Under the pieces are notes generated by a model. That model was given only the letters and a program-made list of their open reading frames with translations, ran no database searches and was not told the DNA's origin. The position numbers and the translations under genes were made by a program. From Bacillus piscicola (lineage in GTDB: Bacteria > Bacillota > Bacilli > Bacillales > Marinococcaceae), in the NCBI RefSeq assembly GCF_022458745.1, contig NZ_JAJJJF010000008.1, positions 85,962 to 149,961 on the forward strand: a stretch of 64,000 nucleotides of DNA. The letters are read 5' to 3'. Position 1 is the stretch's first letter, and each line of letters starts with the position of its first letter. This document shows, one piece after another, positions 26,567 to 35,275 of the stretch.

Positions 26567-28789
26567 TTGGCTACAGAATTTAAAAATGAAGAGGAATTGG
26601 TAAAAAAGTTTTTAAATGAAACGACTCTTTTTCTCGGTCCTGAACCAGATTTTATGCAAGACCACACCTTAGCATCTATAACAGAAAGAGAAAAGGTAGC
26701 TATACGTAATGCCGATCCTTCGGTGCTTAGTGTTACACGAAGTAAGATGCAGGCGGGTACAAATGAATCGTTTGAAATGCTTGAGCAAATAGGGGCTGCA
26801 CCCGGAGCAAAATGGGGAGATTTGATTTCTTGTCTTTTTACTGCGAAAGGGGATCTATCCATTGTCAGCTCTGGCGGGGTGTTACTCTTTGCCGCATGTG
26901 TACAGTACGGTGTGAAATACATCGTTAAACATTGGCTTAATGATCCAGATGTAGGTGTTAAACCTGGTGATATTTTCTATTATAATGATGCCCGATATGG
27001 GGGAGTGCACAACACGGATCAAGTTCTAATTATGCCGTACTTTCATGAAGGAGAATTGATTGCCTGGATTTCTACCATTGTTCATGAAGGCGAAAATGGA
27101 GCTGTTGAGCCTGGTGGAATGCCATCTGCCGCGGAGCAAGTGTATGATCAAGGCCTCGCTATTTCACCAATTAAAATTGGAGAAAACTATCAATTTTATA
27201 AGGATATTGTTACCTTTTTTCAGAATTCCGTACGAGAGCCAAAATTGATGGTAGTAGACCTAAAAGCTAAGCTGTATGCTGCACTTCGAATTGAACAGCG
27301 GGTTGCTGAAGCCATTGAAGAATATGGAGTAGACCCTGTAATAGCAGTACTGAGAAAAACACTTGATGACACAGTTGACGAAGTGAAACGCCGTGTTTCT
27401 CAGTGGCCGGACGGGACCGTACGGATGATGGGAGTTGCTGATAGCACGTTACGTGAAAACTGCTTAATTAAAGTAAACCTTGAACTTAAGAAAAAAGGGG
27501 ATGTATTGACACTTGATTTTCGCGGTTCATCGCCCGAGTTTGCGAATCGTCCGAACAACGCGGTAACCAGTGCCTTGAAAGGAACACTGGGGCAATTATT
27601 CCTCTCGTACGTTTGGCCGGATTTACCGAGAAATCAGGCTGTGTTGGCTCCTATGGAAGTTATTGTTGATGAAAAGTCAGTTTTTAACCCTTCGTTTGAA
27701 GTTCCGAACTCACAAAGCATGATGACAATGTGGCCAGCATTTTCCGTTACGCAAGCAGCTCTCGCAAAATTCTTATATAACAGCCCAGAGAAATCAACAA
27801 ATGTAATTGCCCCTTGGTACAACATGATTACAACCTGCATTTACGGAGGAGTAACACAACATGGAGAAACAGTCGGTAACTTATGCGCCGATTTAAACGG
27901 AATGTCTGGCGGTGCAAGAGACGGAATGGATGGAGAACATTCGATTGCTCCACTTTTTGCCCCGATGGCAGAACAAGGCGAGCAAGAGCAGATTGAAGAA
28001 GAAGTTCCAATTATCCAGCTTTCTCGTAGAATTATGAAGGACAATCAAGGGTTTGGTCAGTATCGAGGCGGTCAAGGGTATCAAATGTTCCTCACACAAC
28101 AAGATTCAGACTTTTTCGGGTTCATGACAACGACGATCGGTTCAAAGTATCCCTCTGCTCACGGTATTTTTGGTGGCTACGGGGCTCCCACATACCCACT
28201 TTGCAAAATAAAGGGAGTAAATGTGTTTGACGTCTTGAAAAATGAACCAGAAAAAATGGCTTTTACAACGGAAGAGATCATGAATAACCAACCGCTTGAA
28301 GATGCAACTTATTCTACTCATCATACAGGACTGCAGTTTGAATTAGCCGAAGAAGGTGAAATTTATATAATCACTCAAGGAGCGGGCGGCGGATATGGAG
28401 ATGTGCTCGACCGCGATCCAAATATGGTGATGAAGGACGTAGAGGAAGATCTTATTTCACAAACAACTGCCAATGATATTTACAAGGTGTTCTATGATCC
28501 TGAAACGTTGGTGTTAGATTGGGAGACAACAGAAGTAACACGTAAAAAAGAGAGAGAAGCACGGAAAAAACGAGGGGTACCTTTTAACGAGTTTATAAAT
28601 AACTGGGTGACGGAAAAACCAGCAGAACATCTTCCGTTCTATGGTTCGTGGTCAGATAGAAGCGTTGTGTATGCGGGGTCAACAGAAAAGATAATGGAGG
28701 AAGGTAAATTAAAATCAGTAATGATGCCTAATCCAAAGGACGTTCAGATTTCTAAGTTAGAAAAGGAGATCCAATCATTAAAAAAATAG
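26567..28789 (+). CDS. HyuB-type carboxylase subunit (ApcD/AcxB-like)
   Basis: 740 aa, hydantoinase B/oxoprolinase family. Motifs: DARYGGVHNTDQVLIMP, IVHEGENGAVEPGG, LDFRGSSPEFANRPNNA, and the C-terminal GAGGGYGDVLDRDP typical of the family. In acetone and acetophenone carboxylases this subunit carries the carboxylation site. The TTG start has AGGAGTG 8 nt upstream. A 62-nt gap follows the preceding HyuA gene. The C-terminus ends in a charged coiled-coil-like segment. Confidence 0.87.
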   Translation: MATEFKNEEELVKKFLNETTLFLGPEPDFMQDHTLASITEREKVAIRNADPSVLSVTRSKMQAGTNESFEMLEQIGAAPGAKWGDLISCLFTAKGDLSIVSSGGVLLFAACVQYGVKYIVKHWLNDPDVGVKPGDIFYYNDARYGGVHNTDQVLIMPYFHEGELIAWISTIVHEGENGAVEPGGMPSAAEQVYDQGLAISPIKIGENYQFYKDIVTFFQNSVREPKLMVVDLKAKLYAALRIEQRVAEAIEEYGVDPVIAVLRKTLDDTVDEVKRRVSQWPDGTVRMMGVADSTLRENCLIKVNLELKKKGDVLTLDFRGSSPEFANRPNNAVTSALKGTLGQLFLSYVWPDLPRNQAVLAPMEVIVDEKSVFNPSFEVPNSQSMMTMWPAFSVTQAALAKFLYNSPEKSTNVIAPWYNMITTCIYGGVTQHGETVGNLCADLNGMSGGARDGMDGEHSIAPLFAPMAEQGEQEQIEEEVPIIQLSRRIMKDNQGFGQYRGGQGYQMFLTQQDSDFFGFMTTTIGSKYPSAHGIFGGYGAPTYPLCKIKGVNVFDVLKNEPEKMAFTTEEIMNNQPLEDATYSTHHTGLQFELAEEGEIYIITQGAGGGYGDVLDRDPNMVMKDVEEDLISQTTANDIYKVFYDPETLVLDWETTEVTRKKEREARKKRGVPFNEFINNWVTEKPAEHLPFYGSWSDRSVVYAGSTEKIMEEGKLKSVMMPNPKDVQISKLEKEIQSLKK

Positions 28790-28819
28790 ATAAGCGGAGT
28801 GGAAGGGGGGAGCTGTAAA

Positions 28820-29698
28820 ATGAATATTCGCGATATGGTTATGCCTCTAGAAGAAGGAAGTAAGGTATGGATTAATTTCATACCTTACGCGGAACGTCTT
28901 TTTTCTGCCGGACGGGATGACCTATGGAACAATTCGGACACTTTTATATCCGTCTATAGTCAAGGTCAGGGATTAATACGTTCAGACGTGCTAAGTATTC
29001 CAGCGGGTGATGTTTATATGGATTTGATTCAGCGAGAGGAGGAATTGTTCCAACCTTGGATGGGAAAGAAACCAACATTTTCCTTAAAGAAACTTCTCGC
29101 TCTTGAAGAACCACGTGGATTTCTGACCGATGTATTAACTGCACTGCAAAATCTTTATCGGGGAGATCTGCCTGTTGTATTAGTGGTGCCTTCCCCCCAA
29201 ACCATACTGCAAATCTTACACGAAAAAGTTCGCCCAGACCAAGAAGTGACAATTCAGGAGCATGATATCGAAGCTGCATCTATGTATTTGGCTGAGTACT
29301 TGAGGAAGTTCTCCACACTAGGTTTGTCAGCGATTGTCATAAAAGAAGAGGAGCCTGCTTACGGAAAGCTATCAGAAACTCTTTCCCTCTATGAGCCAAT
29401 CCTAAATATAGCACAACATTACCAATGGTCAGTCGGCATGGAGCTTCAAGGTCCAGCCAAAGAAATAAAAGATTGTGAGGATAAAGTTGATTTTTATCTC
29501 TTTGGAACCAGCGATTTAAATAGCTTATTTCCCCTGTGGCAGAAAGGAATTGCCAGTGGAGGAGGATTAAATACAGAATTTTGGACGGAGACTTCCAATG
29601 GAATAGAACGAACTCCAACGGGTCTCATTTACGGAGAAATACCTAAAGATGCAAATCCAGAAGGGGTATTAGCACGGCTGCAAGAGCTGCGTACTTGA
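28820..29698 (+). CDS. ApcE-like fifth subunit candidate, unknown fold
   Basis: 292 aa, about 33 kDa. I do not recognise a domain. The alternating hydrophobic strands (DLPVVLVVP, LSAIVIKEEE, VDFYLFGTSD) and helices suggest an alpha/beta barrel, perhaps distantly like the uroporphyrinogen decarboxylase fold. Position and size match ApcE (about 34 kDa), which acetophenone carboxylase needs for activity. ATG 28820 follows AAGGGGGGAG; the ORF's in-frame upstream codons are unlikely to be used. A perfect 10-bp hairpin follows the stop. Confidence 0.6.
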   Translation: MNIRDMVMPLEEGSKVWINFIPYAERLFSAGRDDLWNNSDTFISVYSQGQGLIRSDVLSIPAGDVYMDLIQREEELFQPWMGKKPTFSLKKLLALEEPRGFLTDVLTALQNLYRGDLPVVLVVPSPQTILQILHEKVRPDQEVTIQEHDIEAASMYLAEYLRKFSTLGLSAIVIKEEEPAYGKLSETLSLYEPILNIAQHYQWSVGMELQGPAKEIKDCEDKVDFYLFGTSDLNSLFPLWQKGIASGGGLNTEFWTETSNGIERTPTGLIYGEIPKDANPEGVLARLQELRT

Positions 29699-29706
29699 AT
29701 CCTAGT

Positions 29707-29734
29707 CTACCTCATGGCTTTTGTCATGAGGTAG
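29707..29734 (+). terminator. Perfect 10-bp hairpin between ApcE-like gene and CoA ligase
   Basis: CTACCTCATG pairs perfectly with CATGAGGTAG over an 8-nt loop. There is no U tract downstream, so it may stabilise the upstream mRNA end or attenuate rather than terminate. Confidence 0.55.
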
Positions 29735-29780
29735 ATGGCTATTTGTAGAAGAAGGGGAAGCATGGCAAGGGGGGAAGGAA

Positions 29781-31367
29781 ATGAATGATGTTATCGGGAA
29801 GAGGACGTTGAGGGATCTGCTGAATGAAAAAGTTGTCATGTATCCTGACAAACGTTTTCTCTCCTTTCAAGATAAGGAAGACAGACTATTCCATTTAACG
29901 TATAAAGAGTTTTCTGATAGTGTGAATCGTTTAAGTCATGTGTTTATCGAATATGGAGTAAAAAAGGGAGATAACGTGACACTCCATCTTCCAAACTGTT
30001 TAGATTTTATGGTGGCTTGGTTTGCACTCGCAAATATTGGGGCCGTCATGGTACCAACGAATGTTTTATCCACAAAAGACGAGATGAAGTATATTTTAAC
30101 GCATTCTGAATCTGTTCTTTTAATTACTGAAGAAGAATATTTGGAGAAGTTCAACAGCATCCAACACCAATTACCCTTGCTTCGTGATATTTTGCTTACT
30201 AGATATAAGGGAGAGGAACGCGCGGATAAAAGTATTGCCAAGTTGATGCAAAACGCGGGAGCAGAATCACCTGATATTCCCCTTTACTCAGAAGATGTAG
30301 CTGCTATGCTTTACACTTCGGGAACGACTTCTCGACCAAAAGGAGTTCTCATCACGCATGCAAACTATCTTTACGTGGGGGAAACAATGTCTAAGTCGAT
30401 TCGGTTAGCACCTGATGATCGGCAGTTAATTGTTTTACCTCTATTTCATGGGAATGCTCAGTACTACTCCACCATGTCCGCCTTAACTGTAGGAGCCAGT
30501 ATCGCGATAACAGAGCGGTTTAGTGCATCACGTTATTTTAAGCAAGCTAAAAAAATGGGTGCCACGGTTGGATCCCTTTTTGCGGCACCCATTCGGATGA
30601 TTCTCGCTCAAAAATATGACCCGGCAGATTATGACAACAACATGAGGTTAATCTGGTTTGCTCAATCAATAACAAACGCACAGTTATTACAATTTGAAGA
30701 AAACTACAATACCAATTTACTGCAATTATATGGAATGACAGAAACGGTAGGCGTACCGCTAATGAACCCATTGGATAGTGTTCGAAAAAATATGGGGATT
30801 GGAAAACCAGTCATTGGCTATGAAGTGAAAGTGATTGATGACTCGGGAAACGAGGTTCCGACTGGAGAAGTTGGTCAACTAGCTGTTAAGGGTATCCCAG
30901 GGCGTACCTTGACGAAAGGATATTTTAAAAATCAACAAGCAACGAATAAAATGTTGCAGGATAATTGGCTGTATACAGAGGACAATGCTTATGTGGATGA
31001 AGACGGTTATTTTTTCTTTGTTGATCGAAAAAAAGATATGATTAAACGAGCCGGGGAGAATGTAGCAGCTAATGAAATTGAGAAAGTAATCGCCGGGCAT
31101 TCAGGTGTGTATGAAGCCGCAGTTATTGGAATCCCTGATGAAATGCGGGATGAATCGATCAAAGCCTATGTGATCCTAAGAGATGGTCAGCAAGTAAAGG
31201 AAGAAGACATCCTTCATTACTGCAGATCACGTCTGGCAAAGTTCAAAGTTCCGGAGTATATTGAGTTTGTTACGGAATTTCCACGAACATCCGTTGGTAA
31301 AGTCCAGAAACATCTCCTGCGCAAATGGCACGAAGCGGATGAAAAACCAATCGAAAGTAAAAAATAA
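29781..31367 (+). CDS. Acyl-CoA ligase (AMP-forming), candidate 3-oxoacid-CoA ligase
   Basis: 528 aa ANL-superfamily enzyme. P-loop is YTSGTTSRPKG (about 178), then YGMTETVG, YVDEDGYFFFVDRKKDMIKRAGENV, and the catalytic lysine near the end in PRTSVGKVQK. It activates a carboxylate to its CoA ester at the expense of ATP to AMP. As the gene directly after the carboxylase subunits, it is placed to convert the 3-oxoacid product into the thiolase substrate, like benzoylacetate-CoA ligase in Aromatoleum. AGGGGGGAAGG precedes the ATG. Confidence 0.85.
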   Translation: MNDVIGKRTLRDLLNEKVVMYPDKRFLSFQDKEDRLFHLTYKEFSDSVNRLSHVFIEYGVKKGDNVTLHLPNCLDFMVAWFALANIGAVMVPTNVLSTKDEMKYILTHSESVLLITEEEYLEKFNSIQHQLPLLRDILLTRYKGEERADKSIAKLMQNAGAESPDIPLYSEDVAAMLYTSGTTSRPKGVLITHANYLYVGETMSKSIRLAPDDRQLIVLPLFHGNAQYYSTMSALTVGASIAITERFSASRYFKQAKKMGATVGSLFAAPIRMILAQKYDPADYDNNMRLIWFAQSITNAQLLQFEENYNTNLLQLYGMTETVGVPLMNPLDSVRKNMGIGKPVIGYEVKVIDDSGNEVPTGEVGQLAVKGIPGRTLTKGYFKNQQATNKMLQDNWLYTEDNAYVDEDGYFFFVDRKKDMIKRAGENVAANEIEKVIAGHSGVYEAAVIGIPDEMRDESIKAYVILRDGQQVKEEDILHYCRSRLAKFKVPEYIEFVTEFPRTSVGKVQKHLLRKWHEADEKPIESKK

Positions 31368-31368
31368 T

Positions 31369-31536
31369 ATGGGGTCAGTTTTAAGACTTCATTACACATA
31401 CAGGGCTGTCATTGAAGTGACAAACCCGGTACTCTCTTGGGATCTTGCCATAATTTGGAGAAAACAGAGCTACCCGTCCCACGCCGTAAAGGAATGGATA
31501 CGATTTATTCTTAAATTTTTTCACAATGCACAATAG
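31369..31536 (+). pseudogene. LysR-family regulator, C-terminal remnant
   Basis: A 55-codon stretch with the typical LysR C-terminal pattern: SWDLAIIWRKQSYPSHAVKEWIRFI and a stop. No helix-turn-helix or co-inducer domain precedes it, because the CoA ligase ends 1 nt upstream. It is the tail of a regulator gene whose front was lost, presumably when the ketone island was inserted or rearranged. A GCACAA/TTGTGC hairpin overlaps its end. Confidence 0.72.
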
Positions 31537-31639
31537 TTGTGCTTCCTAACATGGGGCAGCCGTTTGAAAAATGTAGATTGATGATAGAATATAAACATGT
31601 TTAAAAACCATGGGTTTTCTCCAATGGAAAGATAGTTGA

Positions 31640-32050
31640 AATAGCATAGCAGCACGCTAAAGACTGTATGCAACTATGAAATTAAGAAAGAATCGGAATA
31701 AAAACATCAATCAGTTCTAATGGACACGTGAAAGGGAGAGGTTGCAAAAATAAAGACCTCATAGCCCTGGAATGAAGTTGCGAAAACCCAGGATTGTTAA
31801 AATAACGACCTAATCCATCCACAATGAGGTAATGAAATCGTTTTGCAGGCAAAATAGAGGCACCATAGCCCGTGTATGAAGTTGCGAAATCAAGAATGCA
31901 TTAAAATAACGACCTAATCCACCTCCAATGAGGCCATCAAATAAGGCAGTTGCAAAAATAGAAGCCTCATAGCCCTCGTTTGATGCCATGAAATCAAACG
32001 CTTGGAAAAATAACAGCGTCATAGCTGTCCGCTTCTGAGTCGTGAAAACA
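31640..32050 (+). repeat. 52-bp phased repeat array R5 with two alternating unit types
   Basis: Eight anchors at 31656, 31708, 31760, 31812, 31864, 31916, 31968 and 32020, all 52 bp apart. Units 31760 and 31864 (CATAGCCC, GAAGTTGCGAAA) alternate with 31812 and 31916 (AATCCA, ATGAGG), giving a 104-bp superperiod. The rest of 31537-32306 is AT-rich without a recognisable gene. Confidence 0.9.
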
Positions 32051-32154
32051 GAGTTCTGGTAGGTGAAAATCCAAAAATACTACACTATTTTTGAATTGTT
32101 TGTGTTTAAACAACTGTATTTGAATTATGAAATTGATTCACCTATATAATTTTT

Positions 32155-32190
32155 AAAGTATCTTTTGTTTACGTAAAAGATACTTTTTTT
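32155..32190. terminator. Strong AT-rich terminator-like hairpin
   Basis: AAAGTATCTTTT pairs perfectly with AAAAGATACTTT over an 8-nt loop, followed by TTTT. No gene lies directly upstream on the + strand, so either a short transcript ends here or it insulates the following operon. Confidence 0.6.
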
Positions 32191-32306
32191 AATTTCATCA
32201 TGTTATTAATTCAATAATAATATATACTTTTATAATAAATATTTATTATTATTCGATAAATAACCATGTTACGATTACAATGAAGAAAATAAGTGAGGTG
32301 CTTTTT

Positions 32307-32783
32307 ATGGAACGAGGGATGACGCTTTTTTTAAAGATAGCTGTTTATTTTATTGGGATTATGGTACTTGCTCTGTTTATATTCTGGCTGCCTAGGTTAG
32401 CATCCGGCACGGCAGAAATGTTTCCAGAGTTTGCATACTTGCAATTTCCCGTTTTATTCGGTTTGTATGTAACAGGCATACCGTTTTTCTTTGTGCTGTA
32501 TCAGGCTTTGAAGCTTTTAACTTACATTGATAAAAACAATGCTTTCTCAGAAACCTCTGTAAAGTCTCTAAAGTATATAAAGTATTGTGCCGTTATGATT
32601 AGCGTCTTATATGCAATAGGTATTGTTTTCTTTTTGTCACAAAAGGCGATACACCCTGGAATAGCAATGATCGGATGTACAATTATTTTTAGTTCGGTCG
32701 TTATTGCAGTCTTCACTATGGTTCTTCAGAAGTTGTTGAAAAGTGCTTTAGATATAAAATCAGAAAATGATTTAACGGTCTGA
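32307..32783 (+). CDS. DUF2975 membrane protein
   Basis: 158 aa with four predicted membrane spans, matching DUF2975 (YoaS-like) proteins. The typical features are the N-terminal ERGMTLFLKIAVYFIGIMV and LKLLTYIDKNNAFSETSVKSLKYIKYCA. ATG 32307 has GAGGTG 9 nt upstream; ATG 32280 has no site. It is followed after 10 nt by a small XRE-type regulator, the usual DUF2975-HTH pair (as in B. subtilis yoaS-yozG). Function is unknown. Confidence 0.82.
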   Translation: MERGMTLFLKIAVYFIGIMVLALFIFWLPRLASGTAEMFPEFAYLQFPVLFGLYVTGIPFFFVLYQALKLLTYIDKNNAFSETSVKSLKYIKYCAVMISVLYAIGIVFFLSQKAIHPGIAMIGCTIIFSSVVIAVFTMVLQKLLKSALDIKSENDLTV

Positions 32784-32793
32784 GGTGAGAACA

Positions 32794-33000
32794 GTGGCAA
32801 TTATAATCAATCTTGATGTGATGTTAGCAAAAAGAAAAATGAGTGTAACAGAATTATCTAAAAAAGTTGGAGTCACAATGGCTAACATATCTATTTTAAA
32901 AAATGGAAAGGCCAAGGCGATTCGATTATCAACTTTAGAATCGATTTGCAAGGCTTTAGATTGTCAGCCGGGGGATATTCTTGAATATCGCAGGGATTAA
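32794..33000 (+). CDS. Small XRE-family HTH regulator (YozG-like)
   Basis: 68 aa, essentially one helix-turn-helix domain: MSVTELSKKVGVTMANISILKNGKAKAI, then STLESICKALDCQPGDILEY. It is a cytoplasmic DNA-binding protein, partner of the DUF2975 membrane protein upstream, probably controlling that operon. The GTG at 32794 is chosen because GAGGTGA lies 5 nt upstream and the family begins MAIIIN. Confidence 0.82.
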   Translation: MAIIINLDVMLAKRKMSVTELSKKVGVTMANISILKNGKAKAIRLSTLESICKALDCQPGDILEYRRD

Positions 33001-33058
33001 AATCAAGACAGGGGAATGAAATTGGCGTCAGTACTTGTCTTGTATAAAGTGAAAGGAA

Positions 33059-33430
33059 GTGGTCATTATTGGACTTTCATTAATATTTTTAATGATCATC
33101 GGTATTATTGCAATTTTAACATTTATCTTTCCTATATTTATGGCGCTCAGAAGAAACGAGAAAAGAAAACCACCTCGAAAGGGTTCTTATGTCATAGCAG
33201 GGCTGTTGCTTGTACATTGGTTATTTTTCTTAACTAGCGGTTATGCTCTATTACCACCAAATATTGCAGATGCCATATTTATGCCTGTATGGTTAGTGTT
33301 GTGCGCAGCAGGTGCATTTACGGCCATTTATGAATTTAAAAACAATAAAGTCTCTGCCATCCCGATTGCAGGTTTAACGACAATTAGTGTATTATTTAGC
33401 ATTTTCATTAACGGAATCTCAAAAATGTAA
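33059..33430 (+). CDS. Small membrane protein, unknown
   Basis: About 123 aa with four predicted hydrophobic segments and a basic loop (RRNEKRKPPRKG) after the first. I do not recognise a family. The GTG at 33059 abuts the GAAAGGAA site, so the true start is uncertain. It follows the DUF2975-HTH pair by 58 nt on the same strand and could be co-transcribed. Confidence 0.55.
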   Translation: MVIIGLSLIFLMIIGIIAILTFIFPIFMALRRNEKRKPPRKGSYVIAGLLLVHWLFFLTSGYALLPPNIADAIFMPVWLVLCAAGAFTAIYEFKNNKVSAIPIAGLTTISVLFSIFINGISKM

Positions 33431-33540
33431 ATGTCGTAATTAATTGGCTTTGTTATGTTGAGAAAGATGCTGGAAATTCACCATTAATCTCCAGGACGGG
33501 GTATCTTCCATTAAAGAAATAGCACCAATAGGAGGTTTTT

Positions 33541-34035
33541 TTGAAAACACAGTTTGAAATAGTAATTTTCAGTTTATTTATGTTTTTAGTTTTGTTCGGT
33601 TGTGACCCACTAGCAAAGGACACGATGGACTTTTATCAAAATACAAAAAGTACTGACCTCTCCGATGAAAGTGTAAATTCTATTACAATAAATTCACGAG
33701 AGGGGGAGGTCACCACTACTTTTGGAAAACCTTATGAGGTTGAGGAAGTAGCAAATCCAGAATCAAAATATTTCAATTACAATGGGATTGAGTTTAGGAT
33801 AGTAGATGACAAAGTTGTTCGCTATTACTTTAATAGTACTTATGAAACTGCAAAACAATTGAAAGTCGGAGATACAAAAGACAAAGTAATTGCGGCATAT
33901 GGATAGAATTATTATGAAAGAGTTGAAGGCGGTTTAGATGTTCTTGGGTACTTTGATAAAGAAAATAAGATTAATATAGAGATTGGATTTCACGAAAATG
34001 AAGTTGAATTGGTAATAATTGAGAAAATTGGATAG
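33541..34035 (+). pseudogene. Lipoprotein gene interrupted by an in-frame amber codon
   Basis: TTG start with GGAGG 6 nt upstream. A signal peptide ends in a lipobox (VLFGC, Cys 21), so the product would be a membrane-anchored lipoprotein. The body has TFGKPYEVEEV and LKVGDTKDKVIAAYG, reminiscent of small SmpA/BamE- or BLIP-like folds. TAG at 33904 interrupts it, but the same frame continues for 43 more sense codons (NYYERVEGGLDVLGYF through VELVIIEKIG) to a TAG at 34033. A single base change thus truncated it, or it is read through. Confidence 0.72.
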
Positions 34036-34101
34036 AGAGAAGATCACTAGTTGTTTTTGCCATAAAAGTTATGATTAACGGGTGAAAAATAAGGAGTCAT
34101 T

Positions 34102-34398
34102 ATGAGAATTGTAAATGCAGGATTATTGTTGCAAATTATTTACATATTGTTTTACTTATTACAAATTAGAACATTTGTCTTACAGCATTTTGGTATATAT
34201 GCGGTTGCATACACTGAATTAACTATGAGTATTATTAGCTTAATTTTAGGGATAACTGCTTTAATCCTTAAGGACTGGTCAAAACGAACACTTTTTGTAA
34301 TTTCATTTGGTATATTATCGTGCCTATGGTTTATCGTAATTTATCTATTGCCTGAGGCCGGTATCCCGCCTGCGATTCCTTGGTTTTATTCAAATTAA
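34102..34398 (+). CDS. Three-span small membrane protein, unknown
   Basis: 98 aa, three predicted membrane segments (about 5-25, 38-58, 64-86). AAGGAG lies 7 nt before the ATG and a perfect terminator follows. I do not recognise the family. Confidence 0.6.
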   Translation: MRIVNAGLLLQIIYILFYLLQIRTFVLQHFGIYAVAYTELTMSIISLILGITALILKDWSKRTLFVISFGILSCLWFIVIYLLPEAGIPPAIPWFYSN

Positions 34399-34421
34399 GA
34401 TATTGAAAAAACAACCAAAAG

Positions 34422-34456
34422 GTCACTCAGAAAACATTTGTTGAGTGACTTTTTTT
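34422..34456 (+). terminator. Rho-independent terminator
   Basis: GTCACTCA pairs with TGAGTGAC, followed by TTTTTTT. Confidence 0.88.
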
Positions 34457-34576
34457 ATGTTCATCTGCTCATCTGTTGGAACCCTCCGTTCAGCGAGTTA
34501 GGAAGCACAAGTTTTAATAAAGTTAAAATATAGTTTAATATTGTTAAACTATATGTTATTATTATTCAAGTAGGAG

Positions 34577-34885
34577 GTGAGTAAGATTAATCGTGAAGAT
34601 ATCCCGGATTGGGTTTTGTCGTTAGATAAGGAATCTCTTGAATTTATAAGGAAGTTTGTTTTGAATTCCGGTTCTTTAAAAAAGGTTGCAAAAATTTATG
34701 ATGTTTCGTATCCGACAGTAAGGACTCGTTTGGACAATCTCATTCAAAAAATAGAATTGAATAGTAAGGCGGAAGATGTGGAATTCATCAATATGGTTAA
34801 AAACCTTGTCATTGATGAACGCATTAGTTTAGACGTTGCCAAAATGATTATTGATAAATATAAAAGCGAGAAAAGCAAGAAATAG
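34577..34885 (+). CDS. DUF2089-family HTH protein
   Basis: About 102 aa: IPDWVLSLDKESLEFIRKFVLNSGSLKKVAKIYDVSYPTVRTRLDNLIQKI is the DUF2089 helix-turn-helix, a probable DNA-binding regulator. The GTG at 34577 overlaps AGGAGG, so it is a doubtful start. An ATT at 34586, 8 nt after that site, may be the real one, making the protein about 99 aa. It is followed by a membrane protein gene, a common arrangement for this family. Confidence 0.72.
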   Translation: MSKINREDIPDWVLSLDKESLEFIRKFVLNSGSLKKVAKIYDVSYPTVRTRLDNLIQKIELNSKAEDVEFINMVKNLVIDERISLDVAKMIIDKYKSEKSKK

Positions 34886-34935
34886 CCTGGATTGGAATGA
34901 CAAATCAAATGAATGAACGTTACAGGAGGGGAACG

Positions 34936-35217
34936 ATGATGCATTATCTTTTATGGGGAGCAGGAATGGCCTTGCTCGTTATTCAATATTTTATATCCAA
35001 ACAGAGAATTGTTATGTTGGGAGCGATTTTACCAACTGTTTATATTATATTTTTGGTATGGCTTTTTGTAGAGCGAGACGCTTCATGGAAGGATAGTATT
35101 ATACTGTTTATCATAGGTATGGCATTACTTTTAGGAGAATGGATAGCAGGGTGGGAAGCTTACAAAAAGAAACAAAAAAGAGAGTTGGAGAAAATGAAGG
35201 GAAGGGATTTGACATGA
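34936..35217 (+). CDS. Small membrane protein downstream of DUF2089
   Basis: 93 aa with three predicted membrane spans and a Lys-rich C-terminus (KKKQKRELEKMKGRD). ATG 34936 follows AGGAGGGG; the in-frame ATG at 34897 lacks a site. It is probably co-transcribed with the DUF2089 regulator and the SpoIIM-like gene. Function is unknown. Confidence 0.6.
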   Translation: MMHYLLWGAGMALLVIQYFISKQRIVMLGAILPTVYIIFLVWLFVERDASWKDSIILFIIGMALLLGEWIAGWEAYKKKQKRELEKMKGRDLT

Positions 35218-35275
35218 ATGTGTCGTTCACAAGGCTGATCAATCAGCAGACCGCTCATCATGGGCTTAGAGAAAA

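Noticed and set aside
22041..28789. ATP-dependent N-methylhydantoinase or 5-oxoprolinase operon
   Set aside because: HyuA/HyuB families alone would fit, but the PF08882 gamma-type subunit, two HyuA genes, the sigma-54 activator, CoA ligase and thiolase point to a ketone carboxylase.
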